Virus record (IMG/VR): IMGVR_UViG_3300023174_003383
Coordinates: 1-22,153 of that record
From: a virus
DNA: 22,153 nt
Strand: one strand, 5' to 3'
Under the pieces are notes generated by a model, which searched no databases, had not been told where the DNA came from, and worked only from the letters and a program-made list of their open reading frames with translations. Both the position numbers and the translations under genes were made by a program. Of this stretch, positions 1 through 7,208 are shown one piece after another. Numbering within the stretch: the stretch's first letter is position 1; each line of letters opens with the position of its first letter.

Positions 1-174
1 GAGTTCTTCTGCTCGGATTTCTTTTTTCTTATTCTCTTCCATCTGATAGATGGTGAGAACGTGCTGGCTGAATCCATTGCCTGGTATAAAGGCTGGACTT
101 TGAAAGTTGTGTATTAGTTCGGCAGATATGGCTATTGAAGGCCAAAGGATAACTGCTACTATTAATTTCTTCAC
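1..174 (-). CDS. csgF: CsgF-like curli assembly protein, N-terminal part (partial)
   Basis: This gene runs off the left edge; 58 codons are visible. The GTG start at 174 has a GGGAG Shine-Dalgarno about 7 nt upstream. Residues 1-18 form a Sec signal peptide (KK, hydrophobic core, ISA before E19). The mature start, with FQSPAF followed by PGNGFSQHVLTI, matches the F-x-NP-x-F...NG pattern at the N-terminus of CsgF, which in curli systems inserts into the outer-membrane CsgG pore. A charged helix (EENKKKEIRAEE) follows, as I recall for phage and marine CsgF-like proteins. CsgG-family genes are known from T4-like cyanophages, so a phage CsgG/CsgF pair is plausible, but CsgG is not in this window. 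The family call rests on a short segment. Alternatively it is another small exported protein. Confidence 0.6.
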   Translation of the reverse strand, partial: MKKLIVAVILWPSIAISAELIHNFQSPAFIPGNGFSQHVLTIYQMEENKKKEIRAEEL

Positions 175-183
175 GGTTCGCTC

Positions 184-210
184 CCGGTAATTGCTGTTAG
201 TATTTACCGG
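184..210 (-). promoter_or_regulatory. 7-bp hairpin with late-promoter-like core before csgF
   Basis: CCGGTAA (184-190) and TTACCGG (204-210) are perfect inverted repeats around a 13-nt loop. On the minus strand the 5' arm and loop contain GGTAAATACT, a late-promoter-like core. The 3' arm runs directly into the GGGAG Shine-Dalgarno of the CsgF-like gene. In a transcript starting upstream the hairpin would partly mask that ribosome binding site; in one starting at the TAAATA element it could not form. This is inference from base pairing only. Confidence 0.4.
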
Positions 211-246
211 AGAGGATGCAGAATTAACTACTGTTAAAACGGTTTC

Positions 247-1578
247 TTATTTTTTCTTTGATGTTTTGGTAACTTTGAGCACTGGATAAGTTTTTTCTAA
301 GTTTTTTACGATATCTGCAGCAGATAGATCTTTTTTGGCTAACTCGTAGACTGTGTTTGTGATCTGTTGTTGGATCGTAGGATCTGTTACATTTCTATTG
401 CCGGTAAATTGTGCGACCCAATTTTGAATTTTGCTCTTGGTTACATCTGTTCTAGCATTCGGCGCTGCGTTTGGCTTTTTATTTGTACCTGTTGGAATTA
501 TAGTCTGTAATTTCTCAGCCGATAGTCTGCTACTCGGTACAATTGTAAATTGTGCGGCTACACGCTGAGTATCGTATGTAACCAGATATTGTGTGCTTAT
601 ATCAAGTCTAAATCCTGCTTCATTAAGTTCTTCGTTATTTCTAAAGAAAATAAAAATAAACGGATCTTTTGAAATATCAATATAAAGTACACCATAATCT
701 CTTTTCTGTGTTAAGTAGTTGCTAAGGCTAGCTTTGGCGAATTCTTGTTTTGCTTGATTATAATCTTCACCTAATAAAGCTACTAGTGCAGCGGATGTAT
801 CGATAGCTGGAAATAATCCTTTTACTACAGGTGTAATTAGTTTTTTAAACAACGGTTTATCGACAGCTGTTTTATACAATTCTTGTATATTGCCTACGTT
901 GATTCCGCTTTTGGAAAATTTGAGATTAAGTGGTTTGATAATGGTATTATCAAAATTAGCTACTGCTGTAAAATAATCAGCCCCTGGCTTTACTTCTTGA
1001 TCTCCAAATCTTGCTCCGCCCGCATCGGTAGTTTTTACCTCAATGGACTTGCCGTCTATTACAAGATCGCCTTTATTATTTTCACCTTTTCCGATTCTTT
1101 TGCTGAATACATTGAGTACAAATTCACCTTTGCCGTGGCCGTATCCTTCTACCCGAGTCAAATCATCTGTTAATTCTTTGATCGCAGCATTACTGTTATA
1201 TCCGTTTACTATTTCAGCAAACGTGTGTTTACCACCTGTTAATAATAATTTGTGATTAATTAATTCGTCAGCCTTCCATTTAGCAAACAAATCCGCACGA
1301 TCTGCAGGAGACATGTCTATGCCAGCAATATACCGTGCTAGTTCGCGTTGTGCTGATCTCACAGTTTCATCTGGAATCTCTGATAGCACTGAATTAATCA
1401 AACCAATTCTGCCACCGGCATTCACATTTTGCAACAAATCCTCAATTTCTTTTAAAGTTTTAAACGCTTCTTCAGTTTGTGGCAGGGATTTAATTTTTTT
1501 CCCTATAATCTGTTGTAAATTAGATAATTTCGTTGAATCACCAACGGGCATTTCGGCTAGTATTTGATAGAATCTCAT
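247..1578 (-). CDS. Large phage protein with PD-(D/E)XK nuclease-like motif
   Basis: This is a 443-residue protein of uncertain function. Residues about 147-195 carry GHGKGEF, then GDLVIDGKSIEVKTT and GGARFG. That gives E152, D171, E180 and K182 in the order E...D-x(8)-E-x-K expected for a PD-(D/E)XK (restriction-endonuclease fold) active site. The N-terminal third is helical and charged and the C-terminus is lysine-rich (KTSKKK). No signal peptide or membrane segment is visible. It starts at ATG 1578, five nt after a GATAAATA late-promoter-like box that overlaps the stop of the bilin reductase, which suggests late expression and perhaps a virion or packaging role. Similar motif-bearing large proteins occur in T4-like marine phages (from memory). 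The nuclease fold is an inference; the acidic and lysine residues are seen directly. Confidence 0.6.
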   Translation of the reverse strand: MRFYQILAEMPVGDSTKLSNLQQIIGKKIKSLPQTEEAFKTLKEIEDLLQNVNAGGRIGLINSVLSEIPDETVRSAQRELARYIAGIDMSPADRADLFAKWKADELINHKLLLTGGKHTFAEIVNGYNSNAAIKELTDDLTRVEGYGHGKGEFVLNVFSKRIGKGENNKGDLVIDGKSIEVKTTDAGGARFGDQEVKPGADYFTAVANFDNTIIKPLNLKFSKSGINVGNIQELYKTAVDKPLFKKLITPVVKGLFPAIDTSAALVALLGEDYNQAKQEFAKASLSNYLTQKRDYGVLYIDISKDPFIFIFFRNNEELNEAGFRLDISTQYLVTYDTQRVAAQFTIVPSSRLSAEKLQTIIPTGTNKKPNAAPNARTDVTKSKIQNWVAQFTGNRNVTDPTIQQQITNTVYELAKKDLSAADIVKNLEKTYPVLKVTKTSKKK

Positions 1579-1583
1579 ACAGT

Positions 1584-1591
1584 TATTTATC
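1584..1591 (-). promoter_or_regulatory. Late-promoter-like box GATAAATA
   Basis: On the minus strand GATAAATA is followed by ACTGT and the ATG at 1578. The box includes the TAA stop of the upstream bilin reductase gene. It resembles the T4-type late promoter core (TATAAATA). With a start site a few nt downstream the mRNA would be almost leaderless; no Shine-Dalgarno is visible between box and ATG. Confidence 0.5.
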
Positions 1592-2270
1592 GGATTTCAG
1601 GGAACAGACATTCCTGTATGAAATGCTGTACATCGTCCTCTGATAGTCCCAAACTAACCATTACACGCGGTGTATGCGGATTACACTTCTGATTCTGTGC
1701 GTAGTAGTTCTGCGCTTGTGTAGTATCTACCGCAGTATTGTTGGTTTCGGCTACTGTGCTTAGATAGTGTTCTATAGTAGTTCGAGCTAGATCTGTGATC
1801 TGTTGTAATTCTTCTGGATCTTGTACGTTGCCCGCGGCTACCATACTGCCGCTGAATATGTTTGTGGCCCACTCAGGTAAAGCACGTTCTTTGCGCCATT
1901 CTAATTTGCTAACTTCTTCAGCAAACCACTGCATCATGGGATGCTCGGGATCGCCTGCTTTGGAATAATCATGAAAACACCCTGTGATCTTGTTCTTACC
2001 AGCAATAACATCAAATCCGTAGATTGGTGCGGGATTATGTGTGTGTGGAAAGATGCAACAATGCATCATCCAAAGTCCTTTAGACTCTCTAGCGTCTACT
2101 ACATCAACGTGAGCACGGCGATACCGATCACTAGTCCACACACGATTAACCCAGCCAGGTTGATTAAATCTTTCCATTCCAGGCTCATTAATCTCTTGAC
2201 CCGTGCGGCTGAAGTTATCTTCCAGTAGATGTTGGATCTCAATTAGTGTGTCCCAAACCTTACTCTCCAC
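1587..2270 (-). CDS. Ferredoxin-dependent bilin reductase (PcyA/PebS/PcyX family)
   Basis: This 227-residue protein is about the length of cyanophage PebS. Enzymes of this family use reduced ferredoxin to convert biliverdin to phycobilins. The core MMHCCIFP...PIYGFDVIAGKNKITGCFHD holds His70 and Asp87, spaced 17 apart exactly as His88 and Asp105 of PcyA. The C-terminal block YYAQNQKCNPHTPRVMVSLGL matches the family motif before the end (LFPEI). Where many relatives have KND(K)T this protein has CNPHT, so the second catalytic Asp (Asp206 of PebS) seems absent. It overlaps the heme oxygenase gene by 11 nt, giving a two-step heme to biliverdin to bilin unit. Phage PcyX enzymes, reported from oceanic viromes, have this context; the subfamily cannot be fixed by eye. 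Confidence 0.9.
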   Translation of the reverse strand: MESKVWDTLIEIQHLLEDNFSRTGQEINEPGMERFNQPGWVNRVWTSDRYRRAHVDVVDARESKGLWMMHCCIFPHTHNPAPIYGFDVIAGKNKITGCFHDYSKAGDPEHPMMQWFAEEVSKLEWRKERALPEWATNIFSGSMVAAGNVQDPEELQQITDLARTTIEHYLSTVAETNNTAVDTTQAQNYYAQNQKCNPHTPRVMVSLGLSEDDVQHFIQECLFPEIR

Positions 2271-2805
2271 GATATAGGTCCCGCATCATCTTGATAGCAT
2301 ATTCAAATGCCACACGAGCTTCGTCCCCTAAATCGTCAGTGAGCAGTTCACGTATGGCCATCTTCATGGCATCGGCGTTTTCGAAGTCGTAGAACTTGCC
2401 ACTGCTGATGTTCGCTACTTGCTTTTTAATGATTTGACCACCGAATAGGTCGCCCATATGGCGGCAGTATAAATGCGCCTTAATAAGATGTTTACGTTCT
2501 GGATCATTGCCTAGTTTGTGTAAGTATGCCTGATACTCTAATGTAGCAGGAGTTAGATAATAGTATTCGCACTCATCTAATTCTGTGAAGTCTGCGTAGA
2601 TGGCCTTAAGTCTTGGCAGATCATGCATGTTGGTAAAAAATCCTTGACGCTTGCTGTACCACTCGATAGGATCGTATACGGCCAAAAGATTATAGAGATA
2701 GTTTCTATAATCTTCTTTACTAATCTTGCCACTCAGCAACATCTTAGCAAATTTAGTTGTTTCTGCTTCGTGATGCAGATCTTTGGTAATTTCTCGTAGA
2801 CTCAT
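2260..2805 (-). CDS. ho1: Heme oxygenase (biliverdin-producing)
   Basis: This protein (181 residues) should cleave heme to biliverdin IX-alpha, CO and iron. It supplies the substrate of the adjoining bilin reductase. The N-terminus REITKDLHHEAETTKFAK aligns with the proximal heme-ligand helix of HO-1 (EVHTQAE), which points to His11 as ligand. The distal helix GDLFGGQIIKK (118-128) matches GDLSGGQVLKK, with the glycines that pack over the heme. The length is somewhat short of bacterial HOs (about 200-240). It overlaps clpS by 4 nt (ATGA) and the bilin reductase by 11 nt, so the three genes are one transcript, probably from the sigma-70 promoter at 3149-3177. Heme oxygenase is a known cyanophage auxiliary gene; nothing in the window suggests a photosynthetic host. 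Confidence 0.92.
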   Translation of the reverse strand: MSLREITKDLHHEAETTKFAKMLLSGKISKEDYRNYLYNLLAVYDPIEWYSKRQGFFTNMHDLPRLKAIYADFTELDECEYYYLTPATLEYQAYLHKLGNDPERKHLIKAHLYCRHMGDLFGGQIIKKQVANISSGKFYDFENADAMKMAIRELLTDDLGDEARVAFEYAIKMMRDLYRGE

Positions 2806-3101
2806 TCTGGATCCACTAATATACGTAATGGAGCTCCGTTTTGTCTTGCCACTGCTGTAGCTTCCATGCCTTTTTGTTCTGCGATTTCGAAACTGTAAAC
2901 ACCAGCTACTCCGCTGCCTGTTTCGTGTATCTCTAGAGTTATATCTTTGGCAGATGACTCTGTATGTTTGAATATGCCAGTCAGCAATTCGATTACTAAT
3001 TCCATTGGAGTAGCATCATCATTGAGCAGCACCACCTTCCATAAGTTGGGAGGTTGTAAATCTACAACTACTGATTCTTCTACTGAAATTTCTGTTGACA
3101 T
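2802..3101 (-). CDS. clpS: ClpS, adaptor of the ClpA(C)P protease
   Basis: This 99-residue protein matches full-length ClpS. In bacteria ClpS docks on ClpA, delivers N-degron substrates and reduces degradation of SsrA-tagged proteins. The core WKVVLLNDDATPMELVIELL (21-40) and the later IHETGSGVAGVYSFEIAEQKG are clear. Asn27, Asp28 and His59 correspond to the N-degron pocket residues Asn34, Asp35 and His66 of E. coli ClpS. The N-terminal about 17 residues are variable, as usual. The start at 3101 has a weak AGGA about 6 nt upstream. It is first in the clpS-HO-bilin reductase unit. Its presence in a phage that also carries a tmRNA is notable, because both act on the same protease. Confidence 0.92.
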   Translation of the reverse strand: MSTEISVEESVVVDLQPPNLWKVVLLNDDATPMELVIELLTGIFKHTESSAKDITLEIHETGSGVAGVYSFEIAEQKGMEATAVARQNGAPLRILVDPE

Positions 3102-3126
3102 ATCGTTCCTATGTTCTGTATTTAAT

Positions 3127-3146
3127 AAGGGAGGATGGCCTCCCTT
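3127..3146 (-). promoter_or_regulatory. 8-bp stem-loop between hsp20 and clpS
   Basis: AAGGGAGG (3127-3134) and CCTCCCTT (3139-3146) pair perfectly around ATGG. There is no U-run after it on either strand, so it is a weak terminator at best. The predicted start of the 3149-3177 promoter falls inside its 5' arm, so a complete hairpin would form only in transcripts reading through from hsp20. A TTAAATAC late-like core follows on the minus strand, before clpS. Confidence 0.5.
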
Positions 3147-3148
3147 AT

Positions 3149-3177
3149 ATTATACTATTTAATATCGACAATGTCAA
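3149..3177 (-). promoter_or_regulatory. Sigma-70 promoter for clpS-HO-bilin reductase
   Basis: Minus strand TTGACA (3172-3177), a 17-bp spacer, and TATAAT (3149-3154) are both perfect consensus hexamers at ideal spacing. The -35 lies within the last codons of hsp20 and the spacer includes its TAG stop. It is an expected early promoter using host RNA polymerase. Confidence 0.85.
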
Positions 3178-3589
3178 TAATTTTCGGCTTAGCAGACTCA
3201 GGAATGTTTCTTACCAATTTAATGGTAAGCATGCCATTCTTTGTTTCTGCACCAATTACCTCGATATGTTCGGCCAAAGGAAATTCTTTGACAAAATCTC
3301 GAGTAGCCAGTCCACGATATATGTATTCTTCTGAAGCATAATCAGTGGCTGTGCTTTCGCCTCTAACCACAAGAACATTGTTTTCAACTGTGACAGCAAT
3401 TTCTGTCTTGTCGAAACCAGTGACTGCTAGTTGAATAGCATATTCGTTTTCGCCAGTTTTAATAATGTTATGTGGGGGATAGTTGTTGGGTACGCTGTTG
3501 GCGTAACGGCGTTCCATTTGATCAAACATGGTATCAAACCCAACGAGTGCTCTGCTTAGAGCATCTAGTTTTGTTAATTGATTGTTCAT
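3155..3589 (-). CDS. hsp20: Small heat-shock protein (Hsp20/IbpA-type)
   Basis: This is a 144-residue alpha-crystallin family holdase that keeps unfolding proteins soluble for DnaK. The N-terminus LSRALVGFDTMFDQMERR and YPPHNI are typical of IbpA-type (class A) proteins. The alpha-crystallin domain runs from about residue 40 (NEYAIQLAVTGFDKTEIAVTV) to about 130 and includes YRGLATRDFVKEFPL and GMLTIKL (family motif G-x-L). The C-terminal IIDIVDI may act as the I-x-I anchor. A strong AAAAGGAGA ribosome site precedes the ATG. The leader shares 17 of 18 nt with the dnaK leader. Hsp20 genes are widespread in T4-like cyanophages; here the gene sits beside dnaK, its functional partner. Confidence 0.93.
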   Translation of the reverse strand: MNNQLTKLDALSRALVGFDTMFDQMERRYANSVPNNYPPHNIIKTGENEYAIQLAVTGFDKTEIAVTVENNVLVVRGESTATDYASEEYIYRGLATRDFVKEFPLAEHIEVIGAETKNGMLTIKLVRNIPESAKPKIIDIVDIK

Positions 3590-3594
3590 TATAG

Positions 3595-3612
3595 TCTCCT
3601 TTTAAAGTAAGA
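3595..3612 (-). repeat. Chaperone leader element, hsp20 copy
   Basis: The minus strand reads TCTTACTTTAAAAGGAGA, ending in the hsp20 Shine-Dalgarno. It matches the dnaK leader (5545-5562) at 17 of 18 positions. UCUU at its 5' end can pair with AGGA in the ribosome site, so a short SD-masking hairpin is possible. Confidence 0.6.
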
Positions 3613-3645
3613 ACAATTGAGGCCTCGAAAGTACCTCAGTTATGA

Positions 3646-5538
3646 TTAGTCTGCCTTCTTCTCTGTGAAGCTGGCATCAACTACATCATCTGGTCCAGGC
3701 TGGGAAGGCTGTGCTGCCTGTTCCTTGGCCTGCTTTTTCTCCAACAATGTTTTCATCGCTGGGAAAACCTTGTTGAGCTCTTCAGTGATCTTTTCAGCAT
3801 CATCACCTTTGGCTGCTGTTTCGACTGCGGCAATCACAGTTTCAATTTCTGTGATTTCTGCTTCTGTGAGCTCTGCACGGAATTCTTCAAGATCTTTTTT
3901 GACTTCGTGTACCTGTGCTTCTGCTGAATTTCTTGTGTCGATCAGTGTACGAGCTTTCTTGTCTGCTTCTGCATTCAACTCTGCGTCTTTAATCATAGCT
4001 TCGATTTCAGCTTCTGATAAACCACTATTGGACTTGATAGTGATCTTGTTTTCTTTGCCTGTGGCCTTGTCTTTGGCTGAAATGTGCATGATACCGTTGG
4101 CATCGATATCAAAGGTAACTTCGACCTGTGGCTGTCCTCTACGTGCAGGAGCAATGCCATCTAGTTTGAATTCACCCAACAACTTGTTGTATTGTACAAG
4201 CTCACGTTCACCTTGGAACACTTTGATATCCACAGCTGGTTGATTGTCTTCGGCTGTGGAGAATGTCTGCTGTCCCTTGGTTGGAATGGTTGTGTTCTTT
4301 TGAATGATCTTTGACATCACACCGCCCATAGTCTCAATGCCTAGGCTCAATGGAGTAACGTCTAGCAATAGAACGTCATTGCGATCACCACCTAACACAG
4401 CACCCTGGATAGCAGCACCAACTGCTACTGCTTCGTCTGGGTTGACATCTTTACGTGGTGCCTTGCCAAACAGCTTTTCAACTTCTTCTTGTACCTTAGG
4501 CATGCGTGTCTGACCGCCTACAAGGATAACTTCGTCGATGTCTGAGGCACTCACGCCTGCATCCTTGAGAGCAGTGCGGCATGGCTCTAATGAGCGTGTG
4601 ATCAGTTCGTCCACTAGTTGTTCAAGTTTGCTGCGACTTAATTTTACTGCTAGATGCTTAGGACCACTTGCATCTGCTGTGATGTAAGGAAGGTTGACAT
4701 CTGTCTGAGCCGAGCTTGACAATTCAATCTTGGCTTTTTCAGCAGCATCTTTAAGACGCTGTAAGGCCAACATGTCTTTGCTTAGATCCACACCTTGATC
4801 TTTCTTGAACTCATCTACCAAGAAATCCATGATGCGTTGGTCAAAGTCTTCACCTCCTAAGAATGTGTCGCCATTAGTTGATAACACTTCAATTTGTTTG
4901 TCTCCATCCACATTGGCTATTTCGATGATCGAAACATCGAATGTACCGCCACCAAGGTCGTAAACAGCAATTTTCCTATCAGCTTTATCATCTTTATCAA
5001 CGCCATAAGCAAGAGCTGCCGCAGTAGGCTCGTTAATAATACGCAGTACTTCCAAGCCTGCGATCTTTCCAGCGTCTTTAGTAGCCTGTCTTTGGCTGTC
5101 GTTAAAGTACGCAGGGACTGTGATAACTGCTTGAGTAACTGTTGTACCAAGATAATCCTCCGCTGTCTGTTTCATTTTACGCAGAACTTCTGCTGAAATC
5201 TGCGGTGGGGCTAGTTCTTTGTCTTGTGCTCGAACCCATGCATCGCCATTAGAGTTTTCATAGATTTCGTAAGGCATTAGGTCGAGATCTTTTTGCACAG
5301 CCTGTTCTTTGAACTTGCGACCAATCAGTCGCTTGCTGGCATAGATTGTGTTTTTGGGATTTGTTACTGCTTGACGCTTGGCTGAGGCGCCAACAATGAT
5401 TTCGTCTTGTGTATAGGCTACGATTGAGGGCGTAGTTCTAGCACCTTCTGAATTTTCAATAACTTTGGATTTTCCATTCTCGATAACAGCCACGCATGAG
5501 TTGGTGGTGCCGAGGTCAATACCGATGATCTTAGACAT
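3646..5538 (-). CDS. dnaK: DnaK (Hsp70) chaperone
   Basis: This is a complete 630-residue Hsp70 (E. coli 638) with the bacterial architecture. The ATPase domain opens with [15 protein letters not shown] and includes [31 protein letters not shown] and [11 protein letters not shown]. The interdomain linker is [19 protein letters not shown]. The substrate-binding domain and helical lid follow, ending in DDVVDASF, the conserved C-terminal DDVVDA signature. It has no frameshift or missing motif, so it should be active with host DnaJ and GrpE, which are not encoded nearby. The start at 5538 has AAGGAGA at good spacing. A full bacterial-type DnaK is unusual in a phage and was probably acquired from a proteobacterial host. 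It might help fold virion proteins or protect during stress; the role is inferred. Confidence 0.96.
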   Translation of the reverse strand: MSKIIGIDLGTTNSCVAVIENGKSKVIENSEGARTTPSIVAYTQDEIIVGASAKRQAVTNPKNTIYASKRLIGRKFKEQAVQKDLDLMPYEIYENSNGDAWVRAQDKELAPPQISAEVLRKMKQTAEDYLGTTVTQAVITVPAYFNDSQRQATKDAGKIAGLEVLRIINEPTAAALAYGVDKDDKADRKIAVYDLGGGTFDVSIIEIANVDGDKQIEVLSTNGDTFLGGEDFDQRIMDFLVDEFKKDQGVDLSKDMLALQRLKDAAEKAKIELSSSAQTDVNLPYITADASGPKHLAVKLSRSKLEQLVDELITRSLEPCRTALKDAGVSASDIDEVILVGGQTRMPKVQEEVEKLFGKAPRKDVNPDEAVAVGAAIQGAVLGGDRNDVLLLDVTPLSLGIETMGGVMSKIIQKNTTIPTKGQQTFSTAEDNQPAVDIKVFQGERELVQYNKLLGEFKLDGIAPARRGQPQVEVTFDIDANGIMHISAKDKATGKENKITIKSNSGLSEAEIEAMIKDAELNAEADKKARTLIDTRNSAEAQVHEVKKDLEEFRAELTEAEITEIETVIAAVETAAKGDDAEKITEELNKVFPAMKTLLEKKQAKEQAAQPSQPGPDDVVDASFTEKKAD

Positions 5539-5544
5539 TGTCTA

Positions 5545-5562
5545 TCTCCTTATAAAGTAAGA
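5545..5562 (-). repeat. Chaperone leader element, dnaK copy
   Basis: The minus strand reads TCTTACTTTATAAGGAGA directly before dnaK, one mismatch from the hsp20 leader element (3595-3612). Its UCUU and AGGA can pair, as in the hsp20 copy. Confidence 0.6.
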
Positions 5563-5573
5563 TCTAATTGTTT

Positions 5574-5626
5574 GGGCACTATGCCCTATAAACTGCCCTG
5601 TGGTACAGTTTACGATTTTATTTATG
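5574..5626 (-). promoter_or_regulatory. dnaK leader: late-like box and two hairpins
   Basis: The minus strand carries CATAAATA (5619-5626) directly after the mazG stop, which resembles a late promoter core. Then come an AAACTG/CAGTTT stem with a 10-nt loop (about 5590-5611) and a GGGCA/TGCCC stem (5574-5586). No good sigma-70 promoter is visible for dnaK. The hairpins may stabilise the mRNA or regulate translation. No U-run follows, so neither is a normal terminator. Confidence 0.4.
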
Positions 5627-5959
5627 TCAGATATTCTCTAAATTCTGAATATTTGACCATTTTTTCAGCTTTTCTATTTTAGCTGACTGTGCTCGTTCGA
5701 TGTTGGTATAGCTAACAATATCCATGCTGTGTAGAATATCAATCATGGCCATCATATCGCCTAGCTCTTCTTCCAGGTGTTCCCTATTAGTTTTAGGTTT
5801 TCCTGGTTTGAAATTATCTAGTCCGAAGCGGCTGATTTTACTCACTGCTTGAATTACTTCTGCACATTCTTCTTGTAGAATGTCCATTACTTCTTTGGTC
5901 TGTGAATCCATTGTGATTTTAGGAAAATCAATAGGATTATCTGTGTTTGTAAAATGCAT
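5627..5959 (-). CDS. MazG-like nucleotide pyrophosphohydrolase
   Basis: This 110-residue protein has the MazG/all-alpha NTP pyrophosphatase signature. EECAEVIQAVSKISRFG gives E-E-x-x-E, then NREHLEEELGDMMAMIDIL gives the second E-x-x-D metal-binding motif. Such enzymes hydrolyse (d)NTPs or related nucleotides; phage MazG has been proposed to affect alarmone or nucleotide pools. I chose the ATG at 5959 (MHFTNT) because AAAGG lies about 7 nt upstream. An in-frame ATG seven codons earlier would overlap the exonuclease gene. It forms a unit with the upstream exonuclease (4-nt gap), driven by the promoter at 6552-6580. Confidence 0.85.
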   Translation of the reverse strand: MHFTNTDNPIDFPKITMDSQTKEVMDILQEECAEVIQAVSKISRFGLDNFKPGKPKTNREHLEEELGDMMAMIDILHSMDIVSYTNIERAQSAKIEKLKKWSNIQNLENI

Positions 5960-5963
5960 GTTA

Positions 5964-6545
5964 TTACCTTTGATTTGCAAATGGTGCGATATACTCTCCG
6001 TTGCTCATTGTACTGGTACGCAGAGCTTTGTAGACATTTTGTACACCCACTGCTTGATTCCACGCATCTTCAAGAGCATGATGTTTTAATACCGGAGGAC
6101 GATTGGGATTGATACCTACATCAAAAATTGTACGGGTGTCGCGAACTTCCCAGAAACTCCAAGGAATGGCTTTGCCAATTTTACGGAAATACCATTCTAG
6201 AATAGTAACGTCAAATCCGGCACCGTGACTCCATACTCGTTTTCCGCCCCAACAAAACTTATACAGTTGTGTCATTGCTTCTTCGATAGAAACTCTGTTT
6301 GCAGGATCAAATGCTTCGTTCTGAGCTTCCTGTGATTGTGAGGCCCACCAATCTAACGTTGCCTGGCTAACTGTAGCACCAATCCGATCACAACTATCAA
6401 CATCAACACGGACATAAAATTTCTCACATTTCTTTTCGTTTACATCGTCACCAAAGGGATCAAATTTAACTGCTCCGATGGTAAGGATTGTGGCTGAGGG
6501 AAGGACGTCAAGCGTCTCCAAGTCTATCATAATATCTGTGTTCAT
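5964..6545 (-). CDS. DEDDh 3'-5' exonuclease, Rv2179c-like
   Basis: This 193-residue protein is an RNase-H-fold exonuclease related to T4 DexA-like and Rv2179c-like enzymes. Exo I is MIDLETL (Asp8, Glu10), Exo II is HGAGFDVTILEW (Asp112), and Exo III is HHALEDA, with His155 four residues before Asp160 as in DEDDh proteins. GAVKFDPFG near residue 24 is typical of this phage subfamily. The substrate may be DNA or RNA; sequence alone does not decide. The upstream promoter has perfect hexamers and its TATAAT ends 6 nt before the ATG, so the transcript should be leaderless or nearly so. No Shine-Dalgarno is seen. Confidence 0.9.
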   Translation of the reverse strand: MNTDIMIDLETLDVLPSATILTIGAVKFDPFGDDVNEKKCEKFYVRVDVDSCDRIGATVSQATLDWWASQSQEAQNEAFDPANRVSIEEAMTQLYKFCWGGKRVWSHGAGFDVTILEWYFRKIGKAIPWSFWEVRDTRTIFDVGINPNRPPVLKHHALEDAWNQAVGVQNVYKALRTSTMSNGEYIAPFANQR

Positions 6546-6551
6546 GCAGTT

Positions 6552-6580
6552 ATTATACTACCTTTCTGACAGAATGTCAA
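6552..6580 (-). promoter_or_regulatory. Perfect sigma-70 promoter for exonuclease-mazG
   Basis: Minus strand TTGACA (6575-6580), 17 bp, TATAAT (6552-6557), then AACTGC and the ATG at 6545. The expected +1 coincides with the start codon, which implies a leaderless mRNA. Confidence 0.85.
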
Positions 6581-6583
6581 TGA

Positions 6584-6820
6584 TTAATAAAGTTTAGGGG
6601 GGAGTTGTTGATCGCGGAGTTTTTTACGCCAACGTGCTTTGGCAGCACCTTTTTTGCGTTTGCGTTCAGTGGTAGGTTTTTCGTAGAATTCTTTGGCACG
6701 TAAGGTATCTAGTGTGCCTGCGTCTTCAATCTTCTTTTTAAATCGACGTAGAGCCTGATTGATGTTTTCGTTTTCTTTAAGAACAACGCCAGTGCCTTTT
6801 GATTTGCTAAATCTATTCAT
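6584..6820 (-). CDS. rpsU: Ribosomal protein bS21 homologue
   Basis: This 78-residue basic protein matches bS21. [17 protein letters not shown] is the conserved N-terminal S21 block and [22 protein letters not shown] the basic C-terminal region. bS21 binds the 30S platform near the anti-Shine-Dalgarno and aids initiation. S21 genes are known in pelagiphages and other large phages and may bias host ribosomes toward phage mRNAs. The phage copy has an N-terminal extension ([16 protein letters not shown]) compared with typical 70-residue host S21. It overlaps the next upstream gene by 8 nt. Many genes here seem to lack Shine-Dalgarno leaders, which would fit a phage interest in this ribosome site; that link is speculation. 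Confidence 0.9.
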   Translation of the reverse strand: MNRFSKSKGTGVVLKENENINQALRRFKKKIEDAGTLDTLRAKEFYEKPTTERKRKKGAAKARWRKKLRDQQLPPKLY

Positions 6821-7208
6821 GATGATTTGAGACTTTCTCCAATAAAGTTAAAATTTCTTCAATACTATATATAGCACGATCGTTGACCATATGTAAATCT
6901 TTTAGATTGCCAAAATAGTAAGATCGTGGTTGAGCAGCTACCCATCCTATGATTAATTCGATAGCACCGTTATGTTCAGGTGAAGCATTGAATATAATTA
7001 AATCACCTTTGACGATTTTGTCCATCAACCACTCAATAGAATCCCCCATCTTCCAAACATAGTTTATGATGGTATGAGGTAGCGTGGTCTGCATCAATGC
7101 ATTAGAAACAAAAGAACTGTGTTCTTCTGTGAGTTCTACGTGAACAATTCGAATGCCCTGTAACAGGGTATCGTCTGGCGGGGTAACAACTAGGATACGG
7201 TCACTCAT
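6813..7208 (-). CDS. Conserved phage protein of unknown function
   Basis: This 131-residue protein is not assigned to a family. I chose the ATG at 7208 (MSDRILVV) because its ATGA overlaps the stop of the upstream membrane protein; an earlier in-frame ATG would start inside that gene. The pattern is alternating alpha/beta ([45 protein letters not shown]) and resembles Rossmann-like or nucleoside deoxyribosyltransferase-like folds, but no catalytic motif is clear. It is tightly coupled to rpsU. The gene order of membrane protein, this protein, S21 looks like a conserved phage unit, from memory of similar marine phage genomes. Confidence 0.75.
   Translation of the reverse strand: MSDRILVVTPPDDTLLQGIRIVHVELTEEHSSFVSNALMQTTLPHTIINYVWKMGDSIEWLMDKIVKGDLIIFNASPEHNGAIELIIGWVAAQPRSYYFGNLKDLHMVNDRAIYSIEEILTLLEKVSNHHE

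Noticed and set aside
3613-3640. Inverted repeat TGAGG/CCTCA after dnaK as a terminator
   Set aside because: Only 5 bp with a long loop and no U-run. It might be a leader feature of hsp20, but I cannot support a terminator.
3665-4243. Long plus-strand frame (192 codons) over dnaK
   Set aside because: It is an antisense shadow of the dnaK codon pattern; no ribosome site and low-complexity Ser/Ala translation.
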